DNA of 64,000 bases from Acholeplasma equirhinis (GCF_017052655.1 NZ_JAFIDC010000001.1:806001-870000), one strand, 5' to 3'. Shown: positions 26,323 to 35,627, counted from the stretch's first letter. A program made the numbers and translations. The notes: a model not told the origin generated them from the letters alone.

Positions 26323-27582
26323 TTATTCTAAATATTCAAATTCGTATGAAAGAATTCTAACAATATCACCGTGCTCAACACCTGCTTGTTTTAGAGCATC
26401 ATCGATACCTAAACCACGAAGTTGTCTTGCGAAACGTTTGATTGCAGATTCATTATTGAAGTCTGTACGATTAAAGAGTTGCATTACTTTTTCACCTGAT
26501 ACATCAAAGATACCATCATCACCTTTGGTGATAATAAATTCTTTATTAACTTCTTCATCAAATGTATAGAGTTTAGTTGATGATTTAGGTTCAAGTTTTG
26601 GAACTTCTTTTAATGCTTCAATGATTTTATATTTAAGTTCTTGGAGTCCAGATCTTGTTGCAGCTGAAATTGGTAGAACTTCAATATTACCAAGTTTCTT
26701 TTTAAACTCAGCTAATTTTTCTTCTGCACCTTCAATATCCATTTTATTCGCAACAACAATTTGTTTACGTTCTTTTAGGGATTCATCATATTGAACAAGT
26801 TCATTATTAATGACTTCATAATCTTTGAAAGGATCTTCTGATTCCATTGAAACGATGTGAAGTAAGACTCTACATCTTTCAACGTGCTTTAAGAATTGGA
26901 TACCAAGACCAACACCTAAGTGTGCGTGTTCAATTAAACCAGGTAAGTCTGCAACAACAAATGATTGATCATCAACTTGGACCATACCAAGTTGAGGAGA
27001 AAGTGTTGTAAAAGGATAGTCAGCAATCTTAGCTTTAGCATTTGAAATTGTTGAGATTAATGTTGATTTACCAACAGATGGAAATCCAAGAAGCCCAACA
27101 TCTGCTAAAACTCTTAATTCTACTTTAGCTAAAAAGTGTTGTCCTAAATCACCTTTTTCAGCAAAATCAGGTGCTTGGTTTCTATTCGTAGCAAATGCAA
27201 TATTACCTCTACCGCCTTTACCACCCTTAGCAACTAATAATTCTTGACCATGGTGTAACACTTCACCGATTAATCTACCATCTTCATGATAAACAACAGT
27301 ACCTAGTGGAACTCTTACATATGTATGTTCAGCATTTGCACCAAACATACCTTTAATTTCACCTCTATTACCATGATTACCACGGATATGACGGTTATAT
27401 TTTAAATCAATTAAAGTGTTTTTACCTGAATCACCAACAAAATAAATGTTGCCTCCGTTACCACCATTACCACCTGATGGACCACCGAATTCAACATGGG
27501 CTTCACGTCTGAAAGCAACTTTACCGTCGCCACCTTTACCAGCTTTAATTTCTACTGTTACTTCATCTATAAAAACACTCAT
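26323..27582 (-). CDS. obg: GTPase Obg/CgtA
   Basis: Obg is an essential GTPase acting in late 50S ribosome assembly and stress responses. The glycine-rich Obg fold fills residues 1-158, followed by the G domain with GFPSVGKSTLIS (G1), DLPGLIEHAHLGVGLG (G3) and NKMD (G4), and a C-terminal OCT domain (about 345-419). The 419-residue length is standard. It lies downstream of the rplU-prp-rpmA operon, as in many Firmicutes, but has its own TATAAT (27602-27607) behind a terminator. Confidence 0.96.
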   Translation of the reverse strand: MSVFIDEVTVEIKAGKGGDGKVAFRREAHVEFGGPSGGNGGNGGNIYFVGDSGKNTLIDLKYNRHIRGNHGNRGEIKGMFGANAEHTYVRVPLGTVVYHEDGRLIGEVLHHGQELLVAKGGKGGRGNIAFATNRNQAPDFAEKGDLGQHFLAKVELRVLADVGLLGFPSVGKSTLISTISNAKAKIADYPFTTLSPQLGMVQVDDQSFVVADLPGLIEHAHLGVGLGIQFLKHVERCRVLLHIVSMESEDPFKDYEVINNELVQYDESLKERKQIVVANKMDIEGAEEKLAEFKKKLGNIEVLPISAATRSGLQELKYKIIEALKEVPKLEPKSSTKLYTFDEEVNKEFIITKGDDGIFDVSGEKVMQLFNRTDFNNESAIKRFARQLRGLGIDDALKQAGVEHGDIVRILSYEFEYLE

Positions 27583-27612
27583 TTTTAATACTCCTAATTG
27601 TATTATATCAAG

Positions 27613-27638
27613 AAAAAAAGGTAATTAGATTACCTTTT
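27613..27638 (-). terminator. Terminator after rpmA
   Basis: On the minus strand AAAAGGTAAT pairs with ATTACCTTTT across a three-base loop and is followed by a T run. The obg -10 (TATAAT, 27602-27607) begins only a few bases further. Confidence 0.85.
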
Positions 27639-27640
27639 AG

Positions 27641-27919
27641 TTATGCAGCGTATACTGAAACTTGTTTACGGTCTTTGCCAACACGTTCGTATTTAACAAT
27701 ACCTTCGACCATAGCAAATAGTGTGTCATCGCCACCACGACCAACGTTTAGTCCTGGATGGATTTTAGTTCCACGTTGACGGTAGATAATTGCACCAGCT
27801 TTTGCTAATTGTCCATCAGCTAGTTTCATACCTAAGCGTTTAGATTGAGAGTCACGACCATTTCTAGTTGACCCTACCCCTTTTTTAGACGCGAATAACT
27901 GTATATTGAGTTTTAACAT
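27641..27919 (-). CDS. rpmA: Ribosomal protein L27
   Basis: L27 reaches the peptidyl-transferase centre of the 50S subunit. The 92-residue protein has the Firmicute-type N-terminal extension [14 protein letters not shown], which must be cleaved after Phe9 by Prp before assembly; the conserved body [17 protein letters not shown] follows. It lies directly downstream of prp and rplU. Confidence 0.97.
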   Translation of the reverse strand: MLKLNIQLFASKKGVGSTRNGRDSQSKRLGMKLADGQLAKAGAIIYRQRGTKIHPGLNVGRGGDDTLFAMVEGIVKYERVGKDRKQVSVYAA

Positions 27920-27921
27920 GG

Positions 27922-28236
27922 TTATTCCTCCTTTAGATTTTTAATGTGAGATTTATATTGAGCTTCAAGCTCATTTAATGTGTAAATTAAATTTTGGAGT
28001 AATCCTTCGATTGTTGCATTAGATCTTAATACTTTTAATACGAAGTCTCCACTTTTAACTTTAGTTTGGATAGAATCCTTAAATCCTAAAGTTTCAATTG
28101 CATTAGCTGTCATAATTAAAGCGGTTGATACGGATGCACACACAATATCAGTTCCATAGTCACCGAAGAGTGCATGTCCTTTAACTTTAATTTCGTTAAC
28201 ATATCCATTTTCTTTTTTGAAAGTATAATGAATCAT
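27922..28236 (-). CDS. prp: Ribosomal-processing cysteine protease Prp
   Basis: Prp removes the N-terminal extension of L27. The 104-residue protein shows the catalytic dyad His21 ([15 protein letters not shown]) and Cys33. It sits between rplU and rpmA with two-base gaps, the standard arrangement, and the L27 in this operon carries the matching cleavage site. Confidence 0.93.
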   Translation of the reverse strand: MIHYTFKKENGYVNEIKVKGHALFGDYGTDIVCASVSTALIMTANAIETLGFKDSIQTKVKSGDFVLKVLRSNATIEGLLQNLIYTLNELEAQYKSHIKNLKEE

Positions 28237-28238
28237 AA

Positions 28239-28538
28239 TTATTCTACGATTGATTTAACAACTAACTTAGTGTATGGTTGACGATGACCTTGTTTTCTAC
28301 GTAAGTTCTTACGACGTTTGTACTTGAAAACAATGATCTTTCTTTGTTTACCTTGTTTTACAACTTCAGCGATAACTTTAGCACCTTCTACTAATGGACT
28401 ACCCACTTTAGAATCTGTAGCTAACACTTCTGTAAATTCGTAAATGTCACCAGGATTTACATCTAGTTTTTCAACATAGATTTCTTGTCCTTCAGTAACT
28501 TTTAATTGTTTACCGCCTGTAACGATAACTGCAAACAT
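28239..28538 (-). CDS. rplU: Ribosomal protein L21
   Basis: L21 is a 50S subunit protein binding 23S rRNA. The 99-residue sequence begins [14 protein letters not shown] and has the basic [21 protein letters not shown] region typical of the family. It is the first gene of rplU-prp-rpmA, with an AAGGAGGG ribosome binding site, a consensus promoter and a roughly 90-base structured leader. Confidence 0.97.
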   Translation of the reverse strand: MFAVIVTGGKQLKVTEGQEIYVEKLDVNPGDIYEFTEVLATDSKVGSPLVEGAKVIAEVVKQGKQRKIIVFKYKRRKNLRRKQGHRQPYTKLVVKSIVE

Positions 28539-28628
28539 GTTTGTTCCCTCCTTATATTTTTTTATTTTCGAAGACTCACTATGAAGGTAGCTTTAAAGCA
28601 TTTAAAACCTTTTCTATGTGGTACAACG
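28539..28628 (-). ncRNA. L21 leader-like 5' UTR of rplU-prp-rpmA
   Basis: The transcript from the promoter at 28635-28663 has about 90 untranslated bases. They contain nested inverted repeats: AAGGT/ACCTT around GCTTTAAAGC, with CAC/GTG flanks. Position and shape fit the L21 leader that many Firmicutes use for autogenous control of this operon. I could not test it against the covariance model. Confidence 0.55.
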
Positions 28629-28634
28629 CAAGAT

Positions 28635-28663
28635 ATTTTATATGATATTTCTAACTTTGTCAA
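28635..28663 (-). promoter_or_regulatory. Consensus promoter of rplU-prp-rpmA
   Basis: TTGACA (28658-28663), a 17-base spacer and TAAAAT (28635-28640) on the minus strand give one of the strongest promoters in the window. Confidence 0.9.
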
Positions 28664-28697
28664 GTAAATATAACATATTTACAGAAAAACCCACACT

Positions 28698-29639
28698 TTA
28701 CTTTGCTTCGTCAAGGTCTTCTAGTTTCTTAGCCTTTGGTTTAAACATATTAAAGACTGCATTAGGGAAAATCATGAGTCCATCTGCGATAACCATCGGT
28801 AAGTGTTTTGCTGCTTCTAGAAGCGCACCAAAGCGAATCTTTTCTTTTGTTAAGTCTTCCGCATCATCAAATAAATACTTTCTTGTCACGATACCAATTC
28901 TTAAAGTTAATAAAGCATTTGAGATACCTTCAACAACAGATGACATCACTGGTTTAATCAGTGGAATTTCACCTAACATATTCATTGTTGATTGAGGAAG
29001 CACGTCTTGAATTTTAATATTTTCAAGTCCTTCTGCAATCAGTGCAGTTGTAAAGACGTTGACCACAAGTTTCGCAAGATTTCGATAACTTGGTCTAAAG
29101 CCACACATAACAACCAAATCCTTAATCATACGAACATTGACTACAATTACAGTTATGAAATCTAATCGACCATTTTGAGAAATTGCAGTAGAGATCATCA
29201 CAGTTTTTGCATGTTCTCTAATTTTTGCATTCATCTTTTTCTTAATATGGTGATTATACGCATGGTTTAATGCATCACGAAGTTTGTGTGCATCACCCAT
29301 TGCATTTTTAATCTCTTCTTTTTCAGCTTGAGTTAGATCATTATTGTCTAATAATCTCTTAGCAACCACTTTGAAAACACTATATGTTTTCTTAGGGTTT
29401 TTGTCTAAGGTTGTATCAATTGAAAATGAAGGTGACCATAAAATGATAACGATTGGTCTAACCAATAAAAAATAAGTAAGTAATACTGCAAGCACATAGA
29501 AGCCATAAGATACATATGGGTGGATTGTAGCGAGTTGATTACCAATTTGTAATACAGATGCTGTTACCATCATAATGATTAAAATAATCGCACCAACACA
29601 CGCTAAATACCAAAGTTTAACACTAGAGTCTTTTTTCAT
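28698..29639 (-). CDS. DUF697 family membrane protein
   Basis: The 313-residue protein has two N-terminal membrane segments (about residues 9-30 and 42-66), a charged cytoplasmic region, then a DUF697-type domain (KTVMISTAISQNGRLDFITVIVVNVRMIKDL…, about residues 140-210) with further hydrophobic helices. DUF697 occurs in membrane proteins linked to GTPases, but no GTPase domain is fused here. It lies 32 bases downstream of radC. The function is unknown. Confidence 0.78.
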   Translation of the reverse strand: MKKDSSVKLWYLACVGAIILIIMMVTASVLQIGNQLATIHPYVSYGFYVLAVLLTYFLLVRPIVIILWSPSFSIDTTLDKNPKKTYSVFKVVAKRLLDNNDLTQAEKEEIKNAMGDAHKLRDALNHAYNHHIKKKMNAKIREHAKTVMISTAISQNGRLDFITVIVVNVRMIKDLVVMCGFRPSYRNLAKLVVNVFTTALIAEGLENIKIQDVLPQSTMNMLGEIPLIKPVMSSVVEGISNALLTLRIGIVTRKYLFDDAEDLTKEKIRFGALLEAAKHLPMVIADGLMIFPNAVFNMFKPKAKKLEDLDEAK

Positions 29640-29671
29640 CTATTTCACATCCTCTTTATGAATAGATTATA

Positions 29672-30331
29672 TCAAACTTTTACTAAGTTTCGCCCTTTAT
29701 AAGAGTAATATTCAAATTTACCAATAATCATATGGTCGATTAACTCTACTGAAAGTAGTTCAGATGCCTTTTTAACCTTTTCTGTTAAGAGATCATCTTG
29801 TATCGAAGGTCGTGCATCTCCAGTTGGATGATTATGAATCATAACAATCCCATATGCACCAAATTTGATTGCACTTTTAAATAAATCTTTAACTGAAACT
29901 GTAATCGATGTTGTCGTTCCAATATAAACAGTTTCTTTCTTTAAAACACTACCCTTTATATCAAGTGTTAAAACAATTAAATGTTCTTGTTCTAACAGTT
30001 CCATTTCATCTTTTAAGAATTCATAAATATCTTCAGTTGTTGTCATTGGTTTTGCTTTATTGTGCGATTTTTCATGGATTCTTCTGCCAAGCTCAAGTGC
30101 GGCAAGAATGGTTGTAGCCTTTGCTTCATTTATCCCTTTAACGGTCATTAAATCCTCTAATTTCAGCGTTTTAATATAACTTATGTGTCTAAATAGGTTC
30201 ATTACTTTAAGTGACAAATCCAGCACATTTTCATTCTTAGTTCCTGTCCGTAAAAGGATTGCTATAAGTTCATGATTATCGAGTGCAAATGCACCATATT
30301 TAATTAGTTTTTCTCTAGGTAGATCTTGCAT
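29672..30331 (-). CDS. radC: RadC family JAB1/MPN domain protein
   Basis: RadC-type proteins have a helix-hairpin-helix region (LMTVKGINEAKATTILAALELGRR) and a JAMM metalloprotease-like domain with MIHNHPTGDARPS. Both are intact in this 219-residue protein. Their role in DNA repair is unproven despite the name. The frame is open to GTG 30346, but ATG 30331 has the Shine-Dalgarno GAGGA eight bases upstream and is preferred. That Shine-Dalgarno lies inside the hairpin at 30339-30369. Confidence 0.9.
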   Translation of the reverse strand: MQDLPREKLIKYGAFALDNHELIAILLRTGTKNENVLDLSLKVMNLFRHISYIKTLKLEDLMTVKGINEAKATTILAALELGRRIHEKSHNKAKPMTTTEDIYEFLKDEMELLEQEHLIVLTLDIKGSVLKKETVYIGTTTSITVSVKDLFKSAIKFGAYGIVMIHNHPTGDARPSIQDDLLTEKVKKASELLSVELIDHMIIGKFEYYSYKGRNLVKV

Positions 30332-30333
30332 AT

Positions 30334-30369
30334 AAAAAGTCCTCACATACTATAGTAGTAAGTAAGGAC
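30334..30369 (-). terminator. Terminator/attenuator hairpin containing the radC ribosome binding site
   Basis: On the minus strand GTCCTTACTTAC (30358-30369) pairs with GTATGTGAGGAC (30339-30350), 12 positions with one mismatch, followed by TTTTT. It terminates the ABC-mrp-acyltransferase unit, but its 3' arm contains GAGGA, the radC Shine-Dalgarno, so read-through RNA would have the radC start occluded. Confidence 0.8.
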
Positions 30370-30380
30370 ATTGAATTCTT

Positions 30381-31073
30381 TTATATTCTGAAGATTTTAA
30401 CTAATTCTTGTTTTGTTGTACGCGGTGCGAAGACCCACATAATCGCAAGCAAGATTATCCCTGCAAGTCCTACCATTGCACCTGTCCATTCAATACCTTG
30501 TTCCATCCAATCGGTTGTAAAAGGAACGATTGAAACAAGTAAATCTAGGATGACTAAGAAGAATAAACTTCTAACATGTAAGAAATATTTCTTAGGCATC
30601 GTTGCAATGATTAATGGTAAGAGTGCTGTTGTACCAAGAAATAAGAATGGAACAACATAGGTCATTGCCCATTTGGTATGACCTGTAAATAAATCTAAAA
30701 TAACTAACAAGATTGAAACAATGATGACTTGACGGATTGCTTTGGTTGGATAATCATGTTTACTCATAATAATTTGACTAAAGAGTAACCAAATATAGAT
30801 TAATGTACCAACGATAATTAAACTCCAATATTCAGCAAATTGATTCCAAGTCAACCAGTTAATTACACCAACAATGAGAGAAATCGCTATTGAGATGACA
30901 CCTAAAATTCTTAATGCAATATCACCTTTATTCTTAATGACCTTAACATCAGGATAACCAACTGTAATGATGCTATCTTCAACATTAATTGTTTTCATTA
31001 AACGTCCACATACAATACATGTTTTTTCCTTATGATCATGAACGACATTACAATGTTCACAAAATTGCATCAT
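30381..31073 (-). CDS. Zinc-ribbon membrane protein (DUF6320-like)
   Basis: The 230-residue protein begins with a four-Cys zinc-ribbon (CEHC…CIVCGR, residues 5-23) and continues with about six membrane helices. It resembles the DUF6320 family found beside condensation-type acyltransferases in Firmicutes. Its ATG overlaps the acyltransferase stop by four bases, so the two are probably made together. It is last in its operon. The function is unknown. Confidence 0.75.
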   Translation of the reverse strand: MMQFCEHCNVVHDHKEKTCIVCGRLMKTINVEDSIITVGYPDVKVIKNKGDIALRILGVISIAISLIVGVINWLTWNQFAEYWSLIIVGTLIYIWLLFSQIIMSKHDYPTKAIRQVIIVSILLVILDLFTGHTKWAMTYVVPFLFLGTTALLPLIIATMPKKYFLHVRSLFFLVILDLLVSIVPFTTDWMEQGIEWTGAMVGLAGIILLAIMWVFAPRTTKQELVKIFRI

Positions 31074-32347
31074 ACCACCTCCCAGTTATTGGCTTCAATA
31101 CGCGATAAGATACCTTGTTCTTTAAGGATAACAAAGAATGCTTTTTCAAAATCACGATCAATAATCTTAGAGATAAATGAAAGACATAAGACATCACCAA
31201 ATGAAACCACTGAAGCAGCTTTTGGTGTATCTTTAGAAGGTGCAATTGTAAATTGATAATGACTAATGTGTGGAATCATTTGTTTAGGTAATTCAACTCT
31301 ACCTAAATTGGAGATGTCATATGAATTTAAGGTTTCACCAATAACACCATAAACACTGCGCATCGCAGGAATTTTAATTAACAGTGGTGCCATACGTAGC
31401 AAGAAGTTTTGTTCGATTTTAACATTACCTATAATTCGATTGACCATTAAATCCGGATCCATTTCTTTTTTCATAGATTCTTTGACATGGTCTAAAATTA
31501 TTTTCAATTCTTGTTCAGGTTGGTTTAAATCGTAATTAATTCTAACGTAGTTCACAAAATTACGCAGTGTAACAGTTGGGAACATATTTCTTAAGTTAAC
31601 CGGAATAAAAACTCTAAAGAGATTTTTATATTTCATTCCTGGTCCACCACTTCTTTTAGCAGCTAAAATAATTAACCCTACAAAGAATTCAGTCACAGAT
31701 ACACCATAACTTTTCGCAACTTTTCTAATTTGTTCAACAGAAATATACGCATGCATTAATGCATTATAGTTATTTTCGTAAAAGGTACCTTTCAAGTGAT
31801 GTGCTTTAGGTTCTTTTAGATTAACGATTTTTTGTTTATTATATAGTTTTTGGAATTCATCTTGAACCTCAGCATAACTACCTGCAACATCTGCAGTAAT
31901 AATTAAACCTTCTGGATCAATTTCTGCACCACGAATTGTTAAGTATTCATACGCAAGAGAGTTGATAAACTCTAACGCACCTTTACCATCAGTTAATGCA
32001 TGGAAAAATTCAACCGATAAGCGGTTTTTATAATAGAATGTTCTAAATAGAAAATCATTATTTTCTCTAGGGTCTAGATATTCATTAATGAGTCCATTTT
32101 CTTCTCTTAGGATTGGTGTCTTTAAATTTTCTTCAAAGAAAAACCAGAAGAATCCTTTTCTGATTCTTACATTCAAATGTTTAAAACGTTTAGTTATTCT
32201 GATTAATGCTTTTTGTAAATCTTCTACAACGATTTCTTCTTTAAAGACAATCGATTGACGAAACATGTAGCTACGTGATTCGTTTGCTACAACAGGGAAG
32301 ATTTTGGCTGCATTATCAAGATCATAAAACTTTCTTAATTTAGCCAA
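31070..32347 (-). CDS. Condensation-domain type acyltransferase (alcohol acetyltransferase-like)
   Basis: The 425-residue cytosolic protein has the catalytic HxxxD motif of the condensation/BAHD acyltransferase superfamily, FFHALTDGKGAL (about residue 116), and the later structural segment FRVFIPVNLRNMFP. Such proteins transfer acyl groups to alcohols or amines. No carrier-protein or other synthetase domain is fused or nearby, so it acts as a stand-alone enzyme. It is two bases after the mrp-like gene and overlaps the membrane protein gene. A membrane-associated lipid or alcohol as acceptor is speculation. Confidence 0.78.
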   Translation of the reverse strand: MAKLRKFYDLDNAAKIFPVVANESRSYMFRQSIVFKEEIVVEDLQKALIRITKRFKHLNVRIRKGFFWFFFEENLKTPILREENGLINEYLDPRENNDFLFRTFYYKNRLSVEFFHALTDGKGALEFINSLAYEYLTIRGAEIDPEGLIITADVAGSYAEVQDEFQKLYNKQKIVNLKEPKAHHLKGTFYENNYNALMHAYISVEQIRKVAKSYGVSVTEFFVGLIILAAKRSGGPGMKYKNLFRVFIPVNLRNMFPTVTLRNFVNYVRINYDLNQPEQELKIILDHVKESMKKEMDPDLMVNRIIGNVKIEQNFLLRMAPLLIKIPAMRSVYGVIGETLNSYDISNLGRVELPKQMIPHISHYQFTIAPSKDTPKAASVVSFGDVLCLSFISKIIDRDFEKAFFVILKEQGILSRIEANNWEVV

Positions 32348-32349
32348 AT

Positions 32350-33357
32350 TTAAACCTCACTTTGAATCAAATTTAGTATATCTTGTGCGAGTTTATAATA
32401 TAGTTTACCATTCATATCTTCTAAACTGAACAAATATGATGTTTGATCAAGTGGTTGATTAATCGGAATTTGAGTTAAAAGTGGTGCATTTATGGTATCT
32501 GCTACCATTTTACCGCCACCTTCACCAAAAATAAATTCATTCTTACCATTTGCTTCATTAAAATAGTAACTCATATTTTCAACAACACCTAAAACTTCAT
32601 GTCCAATCTCCTTCGCACCAAGACCAGCTTTTAATGCAACATGGCTCGCATTTGGATGTGGTGTTGTTACAAGCACCATTTTAGCATGTGGAATGAATGA
32701 TTGAACATCCAGTTGAACATCACCAGTACCTGGTGGTAGGTCAACAAAAATAAATTCAGTGTCTGGGTCCCATGCAGTATTTTCAAAGAAATGCATGAGC
32801 AGTTTTCCAAGCATTGGACCACGCCACATTAATGGTTGGTTTTTTGGCATGAAAAACTCAGGTGAAATCACTTGAATACCGTCTTTTTCTGCAGGGATTA
32901 ATTCATCATCTTCTGTTGTTGAAAGTGGTTCAATTGGAATTTGAAAGATTGAAGGTAATGATGCACCATAAACATCGGTATCAATGACACCAACAACCTT
33001 ACCTAATCTTTGAAATGCAAGCGCTAGGTTAGCAGTCACAGTTGACTTTCCAACCCCACCTTTTCCAGAGATCACTCCAATATAAGTAACTTTTCTTTCC
33101 TCATCTATCGAGAATTTAGAATCTGTAAACTCAATCTTTAAACCAGGATATTGATATTTAACCTTAACCAGTCTTGCAATATCAAGTTTAATCTTAGTTT
33201 CATCCTTTTTACGGGATTTTAATGCAACCTTCATTTCAACAACATCATGCTCATTCACAGCAATCGCTACTAGACTGCCTGCTTGTTCAAAGGAAAGATT
33301 TAAGGTTGGGTCAACTAATTTTAATAGATCAAGTTTTAGATCATCAAACTTACTCAA
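32350..33357 (-). CDS. Mrp/ApbC-like P-loop ATPase lacking the Fe-S CxxC motif
   Basis: Mrp proteins are Fe-S cluster carrier ATPases. The deviant Walker A GKGGVGKSTVTANLA, DTDVYGASLPS and the switch DLPPGTGDVQLD are intact, and an N-terminal MIP18-like domain is present. However, in the segment VVENMSYYFNEANGK the two cysteines usually found (CPxC type) are absent, so cluster binding at that site is unlikely. TTG 33357 with GAGGAG upstream is preferred to ATG 33372, which has no ribosome binding site; this gives 335 residues. It overlaps the ABC permease end by eight bases. Confidence 0.87.
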   Translation of the reverse strand: MSKFDDLKLDLLKLVDPTLNLSFEQAGSLVAIAVNEHDVVEMKVALKSRKKDETKIKLDIARLVKVKYQYPGLKIEFTDSKFSIDEERKVTYIGVISGKGGVGKSTVTANLALAFQRLGKVVGVIDTDVYGASLPSIFQIPIEPLSTTEDDELIPAEKDGIQVISPEFFMPKNQPLMWRGPMLGKLLMHFFENTAWDPDTEFIFVDLPPGTGDVQLDVQSFIPHAKMVLVTTPHPNASHVALKAGLGAKEIGHEVLGVVENMSYYFNEANGKNEFIFGEGGGKMVADTINAPLLTQIPINQPLDQTSYLFSLEDMNGKLYYKLAQDILNLIQSEV

Positions 33358-34735
33358 GATGATTCTCCTCATACATTTTTTGATTTTCTTTTAATGCTTT
33401 CGCAGTTTTAATCGTATTTTTAATACGTTTGAATAAACCAGATTGGTCATAAGATAGGATACTTGCACGATACAGTGGTGAAATTAATATGACAAGTAAT
33501 ACTACAAATGCAAGCACAATCGCAACACCAATCCAAGCCTCACCTATTGTCATAAAGCCCATTGCAAGGTTCACTGGTAAAACCATTGGTGTAAAGAATG
33601 GAATATAACTTAAGATTAAGATTGCTTCTTTTGAACCTAAAGTTCCTGCAAAGATTGCTCCCATATACCCAAATGTTAAAAGTAACATAACAGGTGATTG
33701 TGTTTGTTGATAGTCTTCTTGGTTAATTGATAAAGAACCAATGAAAGCACCAACGACTGAATAAAGTGTTGTACCAATTAATGCACAAATTAATACGAAA
33801 CCAATAACAGGTAATAAATCAATATCAAGTGATTGGGTCACATTACCCCATGAAGAACCAAGACCACCGGCTTTTGAAATGAGTTCATTACCAACAATAC
33901 CTACGACACCGTACATGAAATATAAGAATAATTGAATGAGTTGAAATGAAATTAATGATAAGTTTTTTGCAAGGAAATGTGTTGATGGTTTCACTGAAGC
34001 AATAATTATTTCAATTGCTTTAGTTGATTTTTCCTCAATAATTTCAGCACCAATTGCTTGGAATGCAAATGTAATTAAGATGAAAATTGGAATAATTACA
34101 ACTGGTGCAAACGCAGCCATGATTTCACTCACACCATCATCAACAACATTTGGATTTTCAACCATAACAGGTTGTAAATCTGAAACTAACGTTGGATCAA
34201 ATGTAGGGTGATCAATTTGATATTTAAATCTTTGTAAATCAGATACTGCAACTTGAATCATTTGTAAAACTGCTGGATGCATACCACTGTCATAAATTTT
34301 TACAACGATTTTCTCATTGTCTTTATCGAGTGGATTACCATCTGGATCAATCAGTTCTAAATAAATATAAACTAATCCTTTTTCAATATTTGTTTCATCA
34401 TAATAATTATCTGTTGGAATTCTATTAGCGTTTGTTGTGACGTTGATAGTTAATTCAACTTCATATCCAAATTGCGGATTAAGAAGTGAATAATAAACAG
34501 TATCTTTGACTCTTGTACCTAAATCGGCTTCACCAACTTCATAACCTGTTGTATTTACAATTAAAATGGTGTCGTTTAAAACTTCACCTTTACCTCCTGT
34601 AAACATGGTTACTAATGAAGGTAACATGGTAACTGCAATAATTAAAAGTCCTACAACAACATTTGAAATGACGAAGGCTTTAGACATAATACGTTTCTTT
34701 AGGCCGTATTTAATTAGATAACTAAGCTTCTTCAT
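33350..34735 (-). CDS. ABC-2 type transporter permease (NatB-like)
   Basis: The membrane subunit of an ABC exporter has an N-terminal membrane helix, a large extracytoplasmic domain (about residues 40-190) and a cluster of roughly six helices at the C-terminal half (IIIPIFILITFAFQ…). This layout matches the NatB/ABC-2 family. The start is ATG 34735, within the ATPase coding end, giving 461 residues; an in-frame TTG lies seven codons upstream. It is coupled to the ATPase gene upstream and to the mrp-like gene downstream. The substrate is unknown. Confidence 0.85.
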   Translation of the reverse strand: MKKLSYLIKYGLKKRIMSKAFVISNVVVGLLIIAVTMLPSLVTMFTGGKGEVLNDTILIVNTTGYEVGEADLGTRVKDTVYYSLLNPQFGYEVELTINVTTNANRIPTDNYYDETNIEKGLVYIYLELIDPDGNPLDKDNEKIVVKIYDSGMHPAVLQMIQVAVSDLQRFKYQIDHPTFDPTLVSDLQPVMVENPNVVDDGVSEIMAAFAPVVIIPIFILITFAFQAIGAEIIEEKSTKAIEIIIASVKPSTHFLAKNLSLISFQLIQLFLYFMYGVVGIVGNELISKAGGLGSSWGNVTQSLDIDLLPVIGFVLICALIGTTLYSVVGAFIGSLSINQEDYQQTQSPVMLLLTFGYMGAIFAGTLGSKEAILILSYIPFFTPMVLPVNLAMGFMTIGEAWIGVAIVLAFVVLLVILISPLYRASILSYDQSGLFKRIKNTIKTAKALKENQKMYEENHLE

Positions 34736-35627
34736 ATTTCTTACCAACCTTCGCAATAAAGATTTCTTCTAAAGTTGCTTCATCAACATCAAAGCGTCTC
34801 ACGTGTTCTAGTGTTTTAATATAATCAAAGACTGCTTTTGCATTTTCTTCAGACTCAACTCTAACAATCCATTCATTCGCATTTTCAATAACATCATAAA
34901 CACCAGAAATTTCACGTAAACGTCCAGCATCTACACCATCTGCAATAATTGAAATGGTTTGTTTCTTAAATTGTTTTTTAATTTCTTTAATTATCCCTGA
35001 TAAAACCATCTTACCTTTTTGTAAGATGACTAATCTCTCGCAAAATGATTCAACATGATCTATTTGGTGAGATGAGAAAATAATAGTACAACCTTTCTTT
35101 TGGTACTCTTTAATAACTCCAACAAATAATTCCATGTTGATGACATCAAGTCCTGAGAAAGGTTCATCTAGTACTAAAAGACTTGGTTCATTAATTAAGG
35201 CTGAGATGAATTGAATCTTTTGTTGATTACCCTTTGATAACTCTTTGATTTTCTTATTCTTATACGACTCAATATCAAAGCGTTTAAGCCAATAATCAAG
35301 TCTTTCTAAAATTGTTTGAACAGGTACATTTTTTAATTGACCAAAATACAGCATTAAATCTTTTACCGTTAATTTTGTTAATAGACTGCGTTCTTCAATC
35401 ATATAACCAATTTTATCTACTGTGTCGTAAGATACGAATTTACCATCATACTTTACATAACCTTTAGATGGATAAAGTAATCCCATGATCGTTCTAAATG
35501 TTGTTGTCTTACCTGCACCATTGGTACCAAGTAATCCAAAAATTTCACCTTTATTAACTTCAAAAGATAAATCATCAACAGCAACGAAATCACCATACTT
35601 TAGAGTGACATTTTTTACTTCTAACAT
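34722..35627 (-). CDS. ABC transporter ATP-binding protein (NatA-like)
   Basis: This is the cytosolic ATPase of the ABC-2 exporter. Walker A is GLLGTNGAGKTT, the signature is LSKGNQQKIQ, Walker B is LLVLDEPFSGLD, and the H-loop is FSSHQ. A C-terminal extension of about 80 residues (DUF4162-like) ends the 301-residue protein. It is the first gene of a five-gene unit. An inverted repeat at 35661-35686 lies in its promoter region. Confidence 0.9.
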   Translation of the reverse strand: MLEVKNVTLKYGDFVAVDDLSFEVNKGEIFGLLGTNGAGKTTTFRTIMGLLYPSKGYVKYDGKFVSYDTVDKIGYMIEERSLLTKLTVKDLMLYFGQLKNVPVQTILERLDYWLKRFDIESYKNKKIKELSKGNQQKIQFISALINEPSLLVLDEPFSGLDVINMELFVGVIKEYQKKGCTIIFSSHQIDHVESFCERLVILQKGKMVLSGIIKEIKKQFKKQTISIIADGVDAGRLREISGVYDVIENANEWIVRVESEENAKAVFDYIKTLEHVRRFDVDEATLEEIFIAKVGKKYEEA

